A DNA stretch of 64,000 nt, taken from the NCBI GenBank assembly GCA_016800925.1, contig JABCPU010000065.1, forward strand, positions 1 to 64,000, in the 5' to 3' direction. The notes under the pieces were generated by a model that made no database searches, was not told the DNA's origin, and was given only the letters and a program-made list of their open reading frames with translations. This DNA comes from Suillus spraguei. Taxonomy: Eukaryota > Basidiomycota > Agaricomycetes > Boletales > Suillaceae. The position numbers and the translations under genes were made by a program. How positions within the stretch are numbered: the stretch's first letter is position 1; the number at the start of each line of letters is the position of its first letter. Positions 1 through 11,048 of this stretch are shown here, piece by piece.

Positions 1-1
1 T

Positions 2-1424
2 GACTCCGACTCTGAAACTGAACGATACGGAACCCTTACCGCTGAGATCGACAACTCCTCCTACATTGAAGCCGCCATTCTCTGCGAGGGACATGCCCTC
101 GAGATCGAAAGAATCCTTACTGAAAGAGGCGCCTTCCCTGCACTCCTCATCGTCAACATCATTCGCATCGCAGCCCTCATTGAAGCCACTGCCAAAGAAA
201 CAACAGAAATTACTCTCCGTCACCGCTTCCTTCATCTTCAAAAACGCATTCGTGCTTACGCTATGTTGCTTCTTCCCGATTCCTTTAAGAATGATGTTGA
301 AAAAAGCTATCCATATCATTGCCGAGCGTCGAGCAGGTGTTGCTCGACCTCCCTCTCCGCAGGAAGATGCGCCACTTCCTATCCCAGCACCCTCTTCTTC
401 ACGCGCTTATACTAGTCTTGATGCCTTTACTGGCTTATACACTGCTGTCCAACAGATCGGACAACTTACAAACCAAGTCGTCGAAACCATCCAACAGTCC
501 GTCACTGAAACAAGAGCAGCCCGAAACTTAGTGGAAGAAGCCATTACTGATCTACAGCAGACACAAAGTGATCTTGCTTCTCCACGAACCCCATCCCCGA
601 TTCAACGACCAACTTCACCGCCTCCTATTACAGTTACCCATGAACACCCAGCATGGCTATATGAACCATGCACGGAGGAGCAGTATGCGGCCGCTAAATT
701 GCTAGGGATTTCTGCCACTGAGCTGGTGACCCTCGGCCCTCGACTTCGCGACCTTCATATTCATCCTCCTATGTCTATTCCACCATCATTCGGCCCTATG
801 GATCCCGTTTCACCAGTTCTAGTAAAAGACTTCGGTATCACATCTCCCTCTTCATCCACCGAACTCATTGTGGCTGCCGAACGAGAAGTCACACCGGATC
901 TCCCTATATCAGCATACACTTTGTCCTCTGCTCAACAGGCGCAGCTTAAATGGCAGAACACCCTTGCCTTAAAACGTATGACAAAGAAAAAGGGAAAGAA
1001 ACGTGCCAGATCCACTAGTCCTACACCCATCATCTCTCCATCTCCCTTACGTGCAGTTCATTCCAACCCTGATGAGAACATGAGGTGTCGAATCTGCGGA
1101 CTACTTGGACATCGTCAAAAGAATTGCGCGGAATATCAGTGCAGGATCTGCAGATATTGGTCGCCCACTCATTTATCCCTTTACTGTCCTAAACAAGTCG
1201 GCCCTCCCCCCTTCGAATTAACTTGGAAGGATGAAGGGTTCTATGACGCGCTTCATGCTTGGGAAAAGCAACTTGACGATGAACGCATCGACAAAGGCAA
1301 GAACAGAGATTCCAGGCAACGCGCTGGTCTTGAAGAAGCTAAGTATATGAGAAGTGGATCTGTTGCGGACAAAGATTACGAATGGAGTGATGACCCCGTT
1401 TACTATGCGAATCAGGATATATAA
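2..1424 (+). pseudogene. Retroelement gag-like protein, copy 1 (one frame break)
   Basis: The 3' frame (from about 305 to 1424) encodes a Pro/Ser-rich region and then two consecutive zinc knuckles: C-X2-C-X4-H-X4-C and C-X2-C-X6-H-X4-C, ending in an acidic tail. The 5' part is open in a different frame from position 2 and matches copy 2 residue for residue in style. The two frames meet at the A-run around 298-305, where copy 1 has one extra A relative to copy 2. The Met at 66 in the 3' frame is therefore probably not the biological start. Role inferred: nucleocapsid of a non-autonomous LTR element. A programmed frameshift at the A-run is possible, but copy 2 shows no shift there. Confidence 0.75.
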
Positions 1425-1456
1425 AGTCGGTGACTTTACGTGTAAAAAGGGGGTAA

Positions 1457-1931
1457 TGTTACAATCGTACGTGCCCCTATTCATTTTCCTATCTCATTTA
1501 CCATGTATATTACATAACATGACTCTGACTCATATGCTCAACGCATCTGTACTATAGTTGCCTTCCTTCTTTGGATACGCACTTACGTTCCCACACTTCT
1601 CTTGGTCTGTGCGCACATACTGGCCTATTTAAGCACAGTGTACTTGTAGTAGATTCCCTACTTTAATCTTACTGGGTTTTACCTGGAATCTCCTTCGCTT
1701 AGGTCTCCAACCTAAGTCGTCTTGAATCGTCTCTAAGTCTAAGCACTCCTTAGTCTTAGTCTCTATTCTTGCAGATACCTCTTAGACTTGTCTTTGAGGC
1801 TGAACCCTTGATCGTACTCGGAACACGTTCCTTGTACTTTCACCTTGTTCCTTTTTGAACATTGTAAGAACTCCCAGCAGACCGCCTGTGTCTTTTCACT
1901 GTCGCTGGTGACGCCACCCCAGTTCGTAACA
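1457..1931 (+). repeat. LTR1 (475 bp) between the two gag regions
   Basis: Starts TGTTACAATCGTACGTG and ends CCAGTTCGTAACA. The same start and end blocks recur at 2524-3146 and 4012-4462, as does a long internal block (the stretch reading GGGTTTTACCTGGAATCTCC is present in all three). It is preceded by a purine-rich tract (AAAAAGGGGG) two to three bases upstream, typical of a polypurine tract priming plus-strand synthesis. Confidence 0.85.
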
Positions 1932-3974
1932 AACTACCCCTGAAATCTACTCCACCGGAAATGAGTATGACGACCTCATTAGAAACATCAATGGCAATGC
2001 CTACGTTGAGGCAGCCCTCCTGTGCAAGGGACATGTTCTCGAAATTGAAAAAATCCTCACTGAACGAGACACTTTCAACACCAACCTCATCATTAACATT
2101 ATCCATACCATTGACCTCATTGAAAGAATCATGAACAAAATTGACAATCCTCCACTCCATCAACAATTCTTACATCTCGAAAAATGCATTCATGCTTATG
2201 GGATGCTTCTCCTTCCCAATTCTTTTAAAGCTGATGTTGAAGAAGCTATTTACATCGTGGCCGAATGACAGGCAGGTGTTGCTAGACCTCCCCCTTTGCA
2301 GACAACTCCACTCCACATTCCACCACCTGCCACGAGAGCTAAGGGCTCTCATGCTAATCTTGTTGCCCTTACTGGCCTACTGGCTGCTGTCCAGGAGGTT
2401 ATGCACACCACTGATGCCATCATTGAAGGAATCCAGGAAGCGGCGGAAGAGTCTGTAACCGCCAGAGCAGTAGTAAGCAAGTTGATTACTGCCATCCAGA
2501 ACTATGAAACCCAACCTACTCCATGTTACAGTCGTACGTGCCCCTATTCATTTTCCTTTCTATTCTTGTATATCACGTGATATGGAGCTTATTGCTCGGA
2601 CACTTCCACTTCCATCAGACATCACATGACTATATGATTCAACTATACGACATTGACACATCATATCATGTGATGTCATGAATTCCCATGACTCTATTCT
2701 CGGACTCAGCCGGTTTAGCATACGTGTATGCTAAACATGTGCTTTCATCCCTTACTCATGCGTTTCAACACACTTGTACAAATATATGCCTTCCTCATTA
2801 GGATACGCACTTATATTCCACGGTTACCTGGTCTGTGCGCACATGTGTACCTATATAAGCACAGTGTACTTGTAGTAGATTCTTTACTTTAATCTTATTG
2901 GGTTTTACCTGGAATCTCCTTTGCTTAGGTCTCCAACCTAAGTCGTCTCTAAGTCTAAGCACTCCTTAGCCTTAGTCTCTATTCTAGTAGAACCTCTCAG
3001 ACTTGTCTTTGAGGCTGAACCCTTGATAGTACTCGGAACGCATTCCTTGTACTTTCACCTTGTCCTCTTCTGGACATTGTAGAACTTCCCAGCAGACCGT
3101 CTGTGTCTTTTCACTGTCGCTGGTGATGCCACCCCAGTTCGTAACACTCCATCACCTGTAAATACCTAACGACAAGAACGAACCTCCCCATCTCCACAAC
3201 CAATCAGCATACACTCATGAGGAAGTAGTAGCTGCCAAAGAACTTAACATCAAGCCTGCTGAGATTATCGTACTCGAATGTATGTTAAAAGATCTCAGTA
3301 TCCACCTGCCAATGGTGATTCCCAACCAATTCGGTCCTAGCAGTCCCCCAAGATTTGACGTAACCATGTTTCATATTTCTGATCGTCTCACACGCACTTC
3401 AGTTCTAGTAGAAGAACTCGGAGTAACCACCCCCTCCGATCCAGATGAACTTCTCGCAGTCACCACCGATACTCCATTACCTCAGCCCAGCACTCTTACT
3501 GATGATGTCCGAGAAAGTAACGAACTCACCCTACAACATTTGAGTAGGCGTCGGGGAAAGAAACGGGCACACTCCACCAAACCCCATAAACGAATCGTCA
3601 CTCCTACCCCTCTCCGCACCTCAGTATCCAACCATGACGAGAATATGAAATGTAGTATCTGCGGATCGATGGGTCATCACCAAAAGAACTGTCCTGACTA
3701 TCAGTGTCGCATCTGCAAATATTGGGCGCCCACACATCTTTCCCTTTATTGCCCCTTGCTTATTGGTCCTTCGCCAATCACCCTTACATATAAAGACAAT
3801 GGTTTCTACAAGGAACTTCGTCAATGGGAAAAGAAGCTTGACAACGAGAAGGAGTCTAGAGATCATAAGCATCGTGCTATCAAGGAAGCAGCCTATATGA
3901 TGAGTGGCTCGGTTCTTGACAAGGACTATGAGTTTAGCAACAATCCCGTCTATTATGAAAATGCTCCAGAATAA
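1932..3974 (+). pseudogene. Retroelement gag-like protein, copy 2, split by a solo LTR
   Basis: Starts immediately after LTR1. The 5' half (about 1950-2523) aligns with copy 1 but has an in-frame TGA near 2266. It is interrupted at 2523 by a 623-bp LTR and resumes at 3152. The 3' part (open from 3282 to 3974, homologous from about 3170) carries the same double zinc-knuckle array as copy 1, followed by the same acidic C-terminus. Without the insertion the internal region would be about 1.45 kb, gag only. A frame change after the insertion point shows further decay. Confidence 0.75.
2524..3146 (+). mobile_element. Solo LTR (LTR2, 623 bp) with 5-bp target duplication
   Basis: Begins TGTTACAGTCGTACGTG and ends CCAGTTCGTAACA, matching the flanking LTRs. 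It is bounded by a direct CTCCA at 2519-2523 and 3147-3151, the 5-bp target-site duplication expected of an LTR-retroelement integrase. It is about 150 bp longer than LTR1 because of extra U3-like sequence (about 2575-2760) rich in CACGTG/CATGTG motifs. That insert includes a near-perfect palindrome at 2713-2736 with 11-nt arms. Confidence 0.88.
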
Positions 3975-4011
3975 GTAAAGTCAGGTGACTTTACATGTAA
4001 AACAAGGGTAA

Positions 4012-4462
4012 TGTTATGATCATATGTCCCCTATATACTTTTCTCTTTGCCTATTACCTTGTATATCACGTGACATACTTCTCGACTCATATGCTCAATG
4101 TGTCTGTACTATAGTTGCCTTCCTTCTTAGGATACGCACTTACGTTCCCACACCTCTCTTGGTCCGTGCACAAATATTGGCTTATTTAAGCACATTGTAT
4201 TATGCTTGTGGACTTCACTTTAATCTTACTGGGTTTTACCTGGAATATCCTTTGCCTAGGTCTTCAACCTAGGTCGTCTGAATTGTTTCTAAGTCTAAGC
4301 ACTCCTTGTCTTTGAGTCACGACTCATAGACTTGAACCCTGATCATACTTGGAATCCTCCATGTACTCACTGTCCTTGTTCTCTTTTGAACATAGTAGAA
4401 CTTCCCAGCAGACCAGCTGTGTCTTTTCACTGTCACTGGTGATGCCACCCCAGCTCATAACA
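4012..4462 (+). repeat. LTR3 (451 bp), 3' LTR of the gag2 element
   Basis: Starts TGTTATGATCATATG, ends CAGCTCATAACA, and shares the central block with LTR1 and LTR2. It follows the gag2 stop by 37 bp and a degraded purine tract. It differs from LTR1 by many substitutions, so the element is old or the pair was shuffled by recombination. Confidence 0.8.
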
Positions 4463-6166
4463 CATAATAATAGGGTCTGACAGTATGTGGGAACATCTTC
4501 AAAGTGCTGCCAAGGGTGTGAATCATTGTCACATTGTTGCAATGTGCCTGGGAGTTTTGCCAAGTTTTGCCAATGCGCCAAGTGCCAGTTGTGCCAGCAC
4601 TTGGTCAAAACTTGGCCAAAAGTAGTTTTGCCCCCGGCACTACCTATATTATATATAAATGCGACTTTTGTCTGATGTGTGTTAATTGTCACATTTCACA
4701 CATATGTTCTTTCACTTCCCTTTCACTCAGTACTTGATGGATCTTTCTGAAAATATAAATCTACAATTTCATATATATTCTAAATACACTCCAGGTGTCC
4801 GATTATTAAATTTCGATGTTTTGAAGGTATAGGCCCCTTATCAGTAAAAATAGCAAGTATAGACACAATCTTAAACCTCCGGCCCATTTTGAGCTGATCT
4901 CTATCATTAAAAGCAAGTATATATATTGTGTTAATGATACATGAACAGTTTGGATCATGAATGCAATGGCAGAGTAGTCAGAAACATCAAAAATATCAAA
5001 AATATCAAAAATGCGATTTTGTCCAATTTTGTTCCTGCAGATCAATGCTATAGGTTGCCTGCGGTAGCTATGTGATAGATACACTCTAAAAATGAATAGG
5101 AACAAACACTTCACCATCCCTGAGGTCCAGTCCTACAGGAAAAAGTTTCACAGGGGGTAAACCATCAGGAGAGGGGGGATTCACTACACAACAGCATCTT
5201 TTCCTATGATCCCGAGCTCCTGATACATCATTCTTATTGTTAAATATATGCTGGGGATCATTTCCCCAAGTCCATCTACATAAAAATAGTAAAATGGGAA
5301 CACATTGTAGGATGCTTCAGGGTGTTAAATAAAGATTTTAATCTGTTCATATATGTTCTTAAACATATTTTGAATATCTTGGGACACCTCTCTGTCAAAG
5401 GGACAAAAATGCGAAAGTATTCTGTGCCCCAGGTTATGTTGAAAGAGGCCTGGAGAAGGAGCAAGCACACAAATAAACAAAAAGTGGTCTATTATATTAT
5501 ATTATACACATATATGGCAAACTACTACTTATATATGAAGAGAAACCTATTGTGGCATGGTGGTGAAGCTGCAGTGATGTGGGGAGGGTGTGGGAATAAT
5601 TGTGAAGATTCCAAAATGGGCGATGTTTTTGGTGTAGTGGAGAAATTCCCACAGTAGGTGGCCAAAAATGCGGTGTGGGGGATAATGTGGGGAAACTGTA
5701 GGTCACCAAAAAGGGATATGTTTTGTGCATTATCAAGACTGCGAATGTGGAATGGCTGAGTTTCAAAAATGCGAAAAATGCGTTTAGGATCCACCATGAG
5801 ATATATCCATCTGAATGATGGATAGTCTAGCTAGATGATGTATCCCAGTTTTAGGAGTTTGGATGTATCATTCTGGTATTATGGACTCTAGAAACATGAT
5901 TGAATCGGACCCTTCTTTTTTCGGCTTCGAGTCTAGTGCGCGCACTTATGGCATCATGTCAATACTTCGTCAGGGTCAGAGTGATCCTAGGTTCGTCGGG
6001 TCTGTCCACGAATACACATATATATTCACCAATTGCTTGTCCTCTGACTGTCTGACTTTGCAGTGGGGCAGTCTCGGACTTGCCACTTTTCTATTCTTCC
6101 TTGTTCAACTTTGGCCTCTCCTTTACTTGGTGTCGACGGTGCCTCTGGCGCTCACGCCTCGCGGTG
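4463..6166. other. Gene-poor AT-rich stretch with repeated AAAAATGCG words
   Basis: No convincing gene. The word AAAAATGCG occurs at 5007, 5405, 5664, 5765 and 5774. An imperfect inverted repeat built on TTTTGCCAAGTTTTG lies at about 4551-4620. An AT-rich tract lies near 5485-5515. The open frame running into 6167 from 5863 is upstream of the better supported start of the DUF6533 gene. Confidence 0.5.
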
Positions 6167-7598
6167 ATGTCCCCTTCCATCGATCCTGTTGCGCGCAACA
6201 TTACTATCATAACAAGTGCGTTCCAATCGCTATTTGGACATTTTCCCAGTTTGATTTAAACTCATCAGCGACATTAACTGCGCTCATGGTCCTCGAGTAT
6301 ATCCGGTTTCTATCCGATGAAATTAGGTTGGTCTGGCCGTAAGCACTTGTCTGTATATCGATAAACGCCATTGATGATCATTTTTCTGGAGAACAGGCGA
6401 TTTTTGAAGACCACAGAATCCAAGATTTATGTGGTGACCAGGTATGCCGGTTTAGCTGGACAAAGGTGGGCGGTTCAGCAACTCAAGGCCGCATGCTTAC
6501 TCCTGTTACTAGCTTCAACACCTGGTTTGCGTTTAGGATGGTCTCGGGGGTTCCCAACAGTCCGTTCGTTTGCAGATCATGGCTTTTGTACCAGGCCGTG
6601 ACGATCCAGTGTCTGGCGCTTTCAGTGGAGTTATTACTCATGATGCGGGGTACGTGGCTTTCGGTCTTACCCCGTGTGACTGTGTATTAGCCCTTATTGC
6701 AGTGTACAAGATGTACACAAAAAACAAAACTATCTGTGCACTCCTGTTCATCTTCGGTAGCGTGCAGTCTGCTGCTTCGGCAGTCAACACTCGATTGTTT
6801 ATGACTGGCACTAGTTATTTCCCCACTTGCGTCGTAATCTCGCCTCATCATAGTCGGATCTATATTGGGTGAGGATTTTCACACTCTTGTATATCTGATC
6901 ACTGAGTCGAGAACCAGCGGCTCAATCACTTTAAATTTTGTGATTATCCTTGTTACAATACTATGGCGATTCTTCAGAAGTACGTCGAGCTGGTCAGAAA
7001 CTCCGCGTACTTGGCTCAAGCTTGTGGCCCGCGACGGTGGCTGCACGACCATTGCGATGATACGTAAGTTTCGTGTTCTTATCTGTTCATATATGCTCAT
7101 CGCTCCAGTGAGCTTCATCTTTATGTTTCTTTGCACCACGCGTGTCATCAACACACAGATGAGTGGAAACATCACCTTTTAGTAAGTCTTGCATGTACCA
7201 CAGGTTTCTCTGCTCACTGGATTTCATCAGCATACTGTTTCCCTGCCTGTGGTTTGCTGTTGAGTGCGAGACTTCAGGTGGTCATTATCTTCCTCATTCA
7301 CTTTTAGGCTGGACGCATAGTTCTTCACCAAGAGAAGTTCCGTAAAATCCAAGAATCCCAGAAGGGTGACGTTCATGATCCAAGTCGGTGGACTGAGACG
7401 ATCGAGGTGGACCTTGACGATATTGAACCTTTTGATGAGCCTGATGCATGTCCGACGAGCCCGTCCAGCTTAGAGGTCGAGTCGACCAGAGCCTTTACCT
7501 CGTTCGACTCTACGTCGGACGCAGGAACTAGGGATATCAGTGACGAACATCTTTGCGAGTGGGAAGATGAGCTGCGCACCTACAATCATGCTCATTGA
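6167..7598 (+). CDS. DUF6533-type multi-pass membrane protein (about 8 exons)
   Basis: Agaricomycete family of seven-helix-like membrane proteins of unknown function, N-terminally marked by the DUF6533 motif. Exon 1 (6167-6215) spliced to exon 2 (6269-6338) gives an N-glycosylation-type NIT sequence, then the hallmark LTALMVLEYIRFLSDEIRLV (small hydrophobic helix ending in DE-LVW). Exon 3 starts at 6397. Later segments match the family order: CRSWLLYQAVTIQCLALSVE, LLLMMR, a helix at about 6720-6800, TILWRFF, and LKLVARDGG near 7010-7060. The last exon (about 7304-7598) is an acidic cytosolic tail. Introns are 45-60 nt. Internal splice choices between 6850 and 7310 are uncertain. The start at 6167 was chosen because it gives the compact family N-terminus; a longer open frame begins at 5863. 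Confidence 0.7.
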
Positions 7599-7696
7599 AA
7601 GATGCATGAGTGGTGAGGGATCAGGCTCTAGGAAGTAATTGTAAATCCATTCGTTTCTTGAGACAATCACGAGTTCTGTAGTACATACTTGACATA

Positions 7697-7961
7697 CATC
7701 AGGAAATTCACACATTCCTTGACGTGCCCTTATGCGGACTTATTTACACTTAACTGCCTTGGTGAAATTGAATCTACTTGTCCAAAATTTCAATGTGAAT
7801 GAATTCAGAAAAAAAAAAGTTGAGATATATTAATATACATGTTTTATTGTATTTCGCACTCAAAAAATATAAGATATGCCAGGTGAATGATGTGAGAGAG
7901 AGCAAACAAGTTTTGAGATAAGTGAGTTAAGCATGTTAAGGAATGTGTGAATTTCCTGATG
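7697..7961. mobile_element. Small MITE with about 30-bp terminal inverted repeats and TA duplication
   Basis: The left end reads CATCAGGAAATTCACACATT and continues CCTTGACGTGC. The right end is its reverse complement with a few mismatches in the inner part. Both ends abut TA (7695-7696 and 7962-7963), the target duplication of Tc1/mariner-type (Stowaway-like) elements. The 265-bp interior has no coding capacity and includes an A10 run and AT-rich sequence. It lies 98 bp downstream of the DUF6533 stop codon. Confidence 0.75.
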
Positions 7962-7963
7962 TA

Positions 7964-8779
7964 TCATTAATAGTTTCACACTGTCAGGCATATGGTGCTA
8001 CCTTTGGACTGATCCGCAGATAGTCACCCAGGTCTGGTAGTCTGCGAACGCCTGTGGGATCTGTGGAAGGGTGATCGAGCCGGTGGCTAACACAATTGGT
8101 CGCCACTACTAGGCAATCTGAGTCCTTGTCTTATGTGGACGACAACCGAAGGTCATAGAACAGCTTTGTCGAGCTTTGAGCTTCATTCTAGTGTTGTGTT
8201 TGTGGTTTGATAGGTGGTGAAGTACTCTAAAAAATCAGGCTTTAAGTTTTCTTGACACTTCCTTCTCCACATCCCTACTGTATACACTGGAGGGCCGATT
8301 CCCTTTTCGTCAATCACATCTTCTCCACTACATTCTTTGTGTTAATGCACCTTAAAGCACGCTCTTGTTCAGGTTGTAAACACGTCAGCCTCAGTTTCCT
8401 GCTTCAATATTGATGCGACCTAGAACATGGACCGAACGTGAAGAAGTAAAAGTAAAACAAGACGACTCGACTCGTGTCCGAGTCTCTGGGCTCCGAGTTC
8501 ACGTTGAACAGTTGATAATGTGCTCGATCAGAAGAATGATCATACTCAGACTGGTCGTCGCTCTAGTAATAATAGTATTGCCTTAGCCGTGGCTGTGATT
8601 CAAGGAGCAAATGTAGTGGATGGGAGAATTCTGAGTTAAGGTGCAATGCACAGATTGAGCTATGCAGAGGGGCATATTAGGGTGTAAATATGCAAAGTGG
8701 CGCGTGCGGATTGCATTTGAGAAGAGTCCGTACAAATCAGTATGCTGCTTTGCATCTGAAACCTGATCTTTTGTATACT
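7964..8779. other. Intergenic, no gene recognised
   Basis: No conserved coding frame, tRNA or repeat could be supported. The minus frame open to 8583 is read-through beyond the protease pseudogene, whose stop codon was lost. Confidence 0.5.
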
Positions 8780-10038
8780 TCATAGCGGTGGCATCAGTGA
8801 ACGGGGTTATGGAAAAACCGACGTAGGAATGGGAGCTATCGAGCACGCTGTAGAAGCACTGGATAAATGTATGGCCGTTAATAAAGTCAAAGCCTTGGCC
8901 AGCGCGCGTGCCAATGTTGGTAACGATGAGATATATGGCATTAGGATCACTAGGGCCATCCAGCATGGAGTTGAGAAAACGAGGCCATATTTGGCCGTTA
9001 AAGGTAAGACTGAAGATTTGTTGTGCAAAATGGTGAGCAAGGGTATGAGGGCCGACAGAATTGACATACGCGGCTCATATGAAGTCCAAGTGCTGTAGGG
9101 GACTGTACTGGTCAGAGGTGATGCTAAGAACTAGTTGCCCGATCGAAAGTACCGCAGCTTCGTACCTTTCAGAGTGCAGCGTGTAATAATGGTCTAATCA
9201 GTGTTTGATAGATGCCTTTGAAATATTCAAAGGCATCTGTCAAACACCGATTAGACCATTATTACACGCTGCACTCTGAATACACACCGGAGGCAATGGA
9301 AAGAAAGGTGGTACCACTATCGATGATACCAGCAGTGGAGTCCAAGATCATCGTTGGGCCGTAGGTGATACTCTGATCGATACCCCAATAGTTCGGAACG
9401 GGGGAGATTGGCCGTGATAGGAGTCCGATCAATGACTAAAACAAAACGATTACTATCAGTCTGGATTGGTCTAGGAGCTGAGGTAGCTTACGTGTATGCA
9501 ATGTTACAAATGTGCTTGGTATAGTCAGTTCCACCAAAGGTGAGGGAACCGTTCGGGATGACCAAGAACCGAGAACCATTTTCCGGTCCGGTTCTCGCTG
9601 ATGTGAGAACCATGGACCGGACCGCGGAGAACCAGACCAAAAGTCCGGTTCGAACCATGGTGTCGATAATCCAGTTGTCTTCAATGATGCATTAGTAGAC
9701 GTTTTCTCAGTGTTGAACTGACAGGTTGTGTGGAGGCTGCCAATGCCAACTGCTACGGTGTAATCAAAAAACTGCTTGGCACAGGAATGCTATCAGCACG
9801 TCGGCCATGCGTGTGGTAGTTCCTGAAGACTGCCACACAAGCTTTATCGTGCTGCAAGAGGTTGATAGTACCATTGGAGAAGTTTAGCCTCCTGGTAAGG
9901 GGGATGGCGATAGAGGAATTGCGAACTTTGATGTGCGATCCTGGGCTGTGATTGGCAAAGCCAAGACAGTCGGTATCAACAAGAATGCGACATCCTTGTT
10001 GACACTGGCTCTCCTGGCTTTATCGAAGATAGGAATAT
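8780..10038 (-). pseudogene. Aspartic protease pseudogene (A1 family)
   Basis: Paralogue of the intact proteases at 12963-14457 and 53953-55433. The minus strand shows the same order of exons and introns, but the start codon is changed to ATA (10036-10038). The stretch from the first catalytic Asp to mid-protein is replaced by a foreign 110-bp segment (9550-9659). The second active site reads DSG (IIDSGTTF). Intron 4 carries an inverted duplication (9168-9280), and the normal stop after the DAT... C-terminus is lost. The C-terminal exon is still recognisable (GFDFINGHTFIQCFYSVLD). The intact genes are secreted endopeptidases; this one cannot encode an active enzyme. Confidence 0.85.
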
Positions 10039-10071
10039 GGCTTACTGGAGAGTAACATCATACTCAGTAGC

Positions 10072-10162
10072 CCATTATATACTTATGTGCTAGCGAACAC
10101 GATGACGATGTTGGGCACCTTAGCCACGTATGAAACATCCCCCTCGAAAAAGCAATGATGAG
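10072..10162 (-). promoter_or_regulatory. Conserved protease promoter block, pseudogene copy
   Basis: Reading the minus strand, the block CTCATCATTGCTTTTTCGAG (10143-10162) is followed by a segment shared with the gene at 53953 (TTCATACGTGGCTAAGGTGC) and a TATATAATGGGC box near 10071-10082. The same layout precedes both intact protease genes, so the promoter outlived the coding sequence. Confidence 0.55.
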
Positions 10163-11048
10163 GTATCGATCCGAGTCATCGCGGGTGCAAATATGTGGCA
10201 AGAAACGGTTTGCTTCAAGTTTTAATCCCGGCAGGTGGCAGGAAATTACAATCCACTTGTTCACCAACTTGAATGGCCCGTGCAAACGTCCCTCACGTTC
10301 ATTTCCGTCATCAGCAAAAGCTCTCAGAACTAGAAAGGCACGGCGGCTCCCGGGAGGACTCCCGCGCCGCATCACCGACCTCAACAAGTTGTCATACATG
10401 ACACCCAGTGAAATCTGCACAGGCTGAGAGCGGGCGAGATAAGAGAATTAATTACTATATACTTGATAACGTCAGATGCGCTGTAAACTGCGAAATAGAA
10501 ATTTGTGTGATATTCTGCGATTGTACGTTGTTCGTTTACGCGTGATTTGCGCGTGTTCATTTGCAACTTGTGCAAACGATTGCACTTCTGCGTCTTTGTA
10601 TATCGGACTCCCACATTTTGCGTGCACGACTGTCATAGCATCACTCGTTTTTGCGTTTATCACAAGAGATTGTAAGTGCGATTACATTACATACATGTTA
10701 TTCCCACTTGCTTACAGTTACTGCTACTAGTACCATGAATAAAAACTCTGCTCAGGCTGAGGCTGAGGCTGGGCCTTCTTCTTCTCTGCCTGTCAGTATA
10801 TGTCGCAGACAAGCTCAGCAGGCTATCGTGAGGCGAGCTGCTCAAGAAGCTAGAGAAGAAGCTTATCGAAAGACAGAGGCTCGCCATCTTGATCGAGAAA
10901 AAGTCAGCAGATGATACAAGTGCCAAGGTGGTAAGTGCCTCTTGTTTTACATCGAATCTACTTGCTGTAGATAGTCTCCAATTCACTGCTTTCTTCCAGT
11001 CCAATCACAACTTTCCACAAGCACATTCTTCCAAATGTCAGCAGTGCA
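10163..11048. other. Intergenic, one short unrecognised frame
   Basis: The left part (10163-10330) still resembles sequence upstream of the intact protease at 14457. A 59-aa frame with ATG (10735-10914, +) is Ala/Glu/Arg-rich and lies next to a possible 5' splice site (GTAAGTGCC near 10930). It resembles no family I know and is not called as a gene. Confidence 0.4.

Larger units (their letters stand above)
1..4462 (+). mobile_element. Chain of gag-only LTR retroelements (two internal regions, shared LTR)
   Basis: Two gag-like internal regions lie head to tail: gag1 (2-1424), LTR1 (1457-1931), gag2 (1932-3974), LTR3 (4012-4462). LTR1 follows a purine-rich run ending gag1 and directly precedes gag2, so it acts as 3' LTR of one element and 5' LTR of the next, as expected after LTR-LTR recombination between tandem copies. 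All LTRs have TG...CA ends inside a TGTTAY/RTAACA terminal inverted repeat. No protease, reverse transcriptase, RNase H or integrase is visible, so the elements look non-autonomous (gag-only). The left LTR of gag1 lies outside the window. Confidence 0.8.

Noticed and set aside
319..531. 70-aa frame inside gag1
   Set aside because: Shadow of the gag frame; low-complexity and not conserved in copy 2.
4324..4692. 122-aa minus frame across LTR3 and flank
   Set aside because: Runs over the LTR boundary and an inverted repeat; no family features.
5322..5797. Overlapping frames on both strands in AT-rich DNA
   Set aside because: Low complexity, contradictory strands, no splice support.
8829..9098. 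89-aa plus frame over the protease pseudogene
   Set aside because: Antisense shadow of the C-terminal exon.
9640..9665. tRNA-like GGTTCGAACC word
   Set aside because: No acceptor or anticodon stem around it; part of the CCGG/GGTTC-rich insert.
10687..11004. 105-aa Ser-rich minus frame
   Set aside because: Antisense of an Ala/Glu-rich tract; composition artefact.
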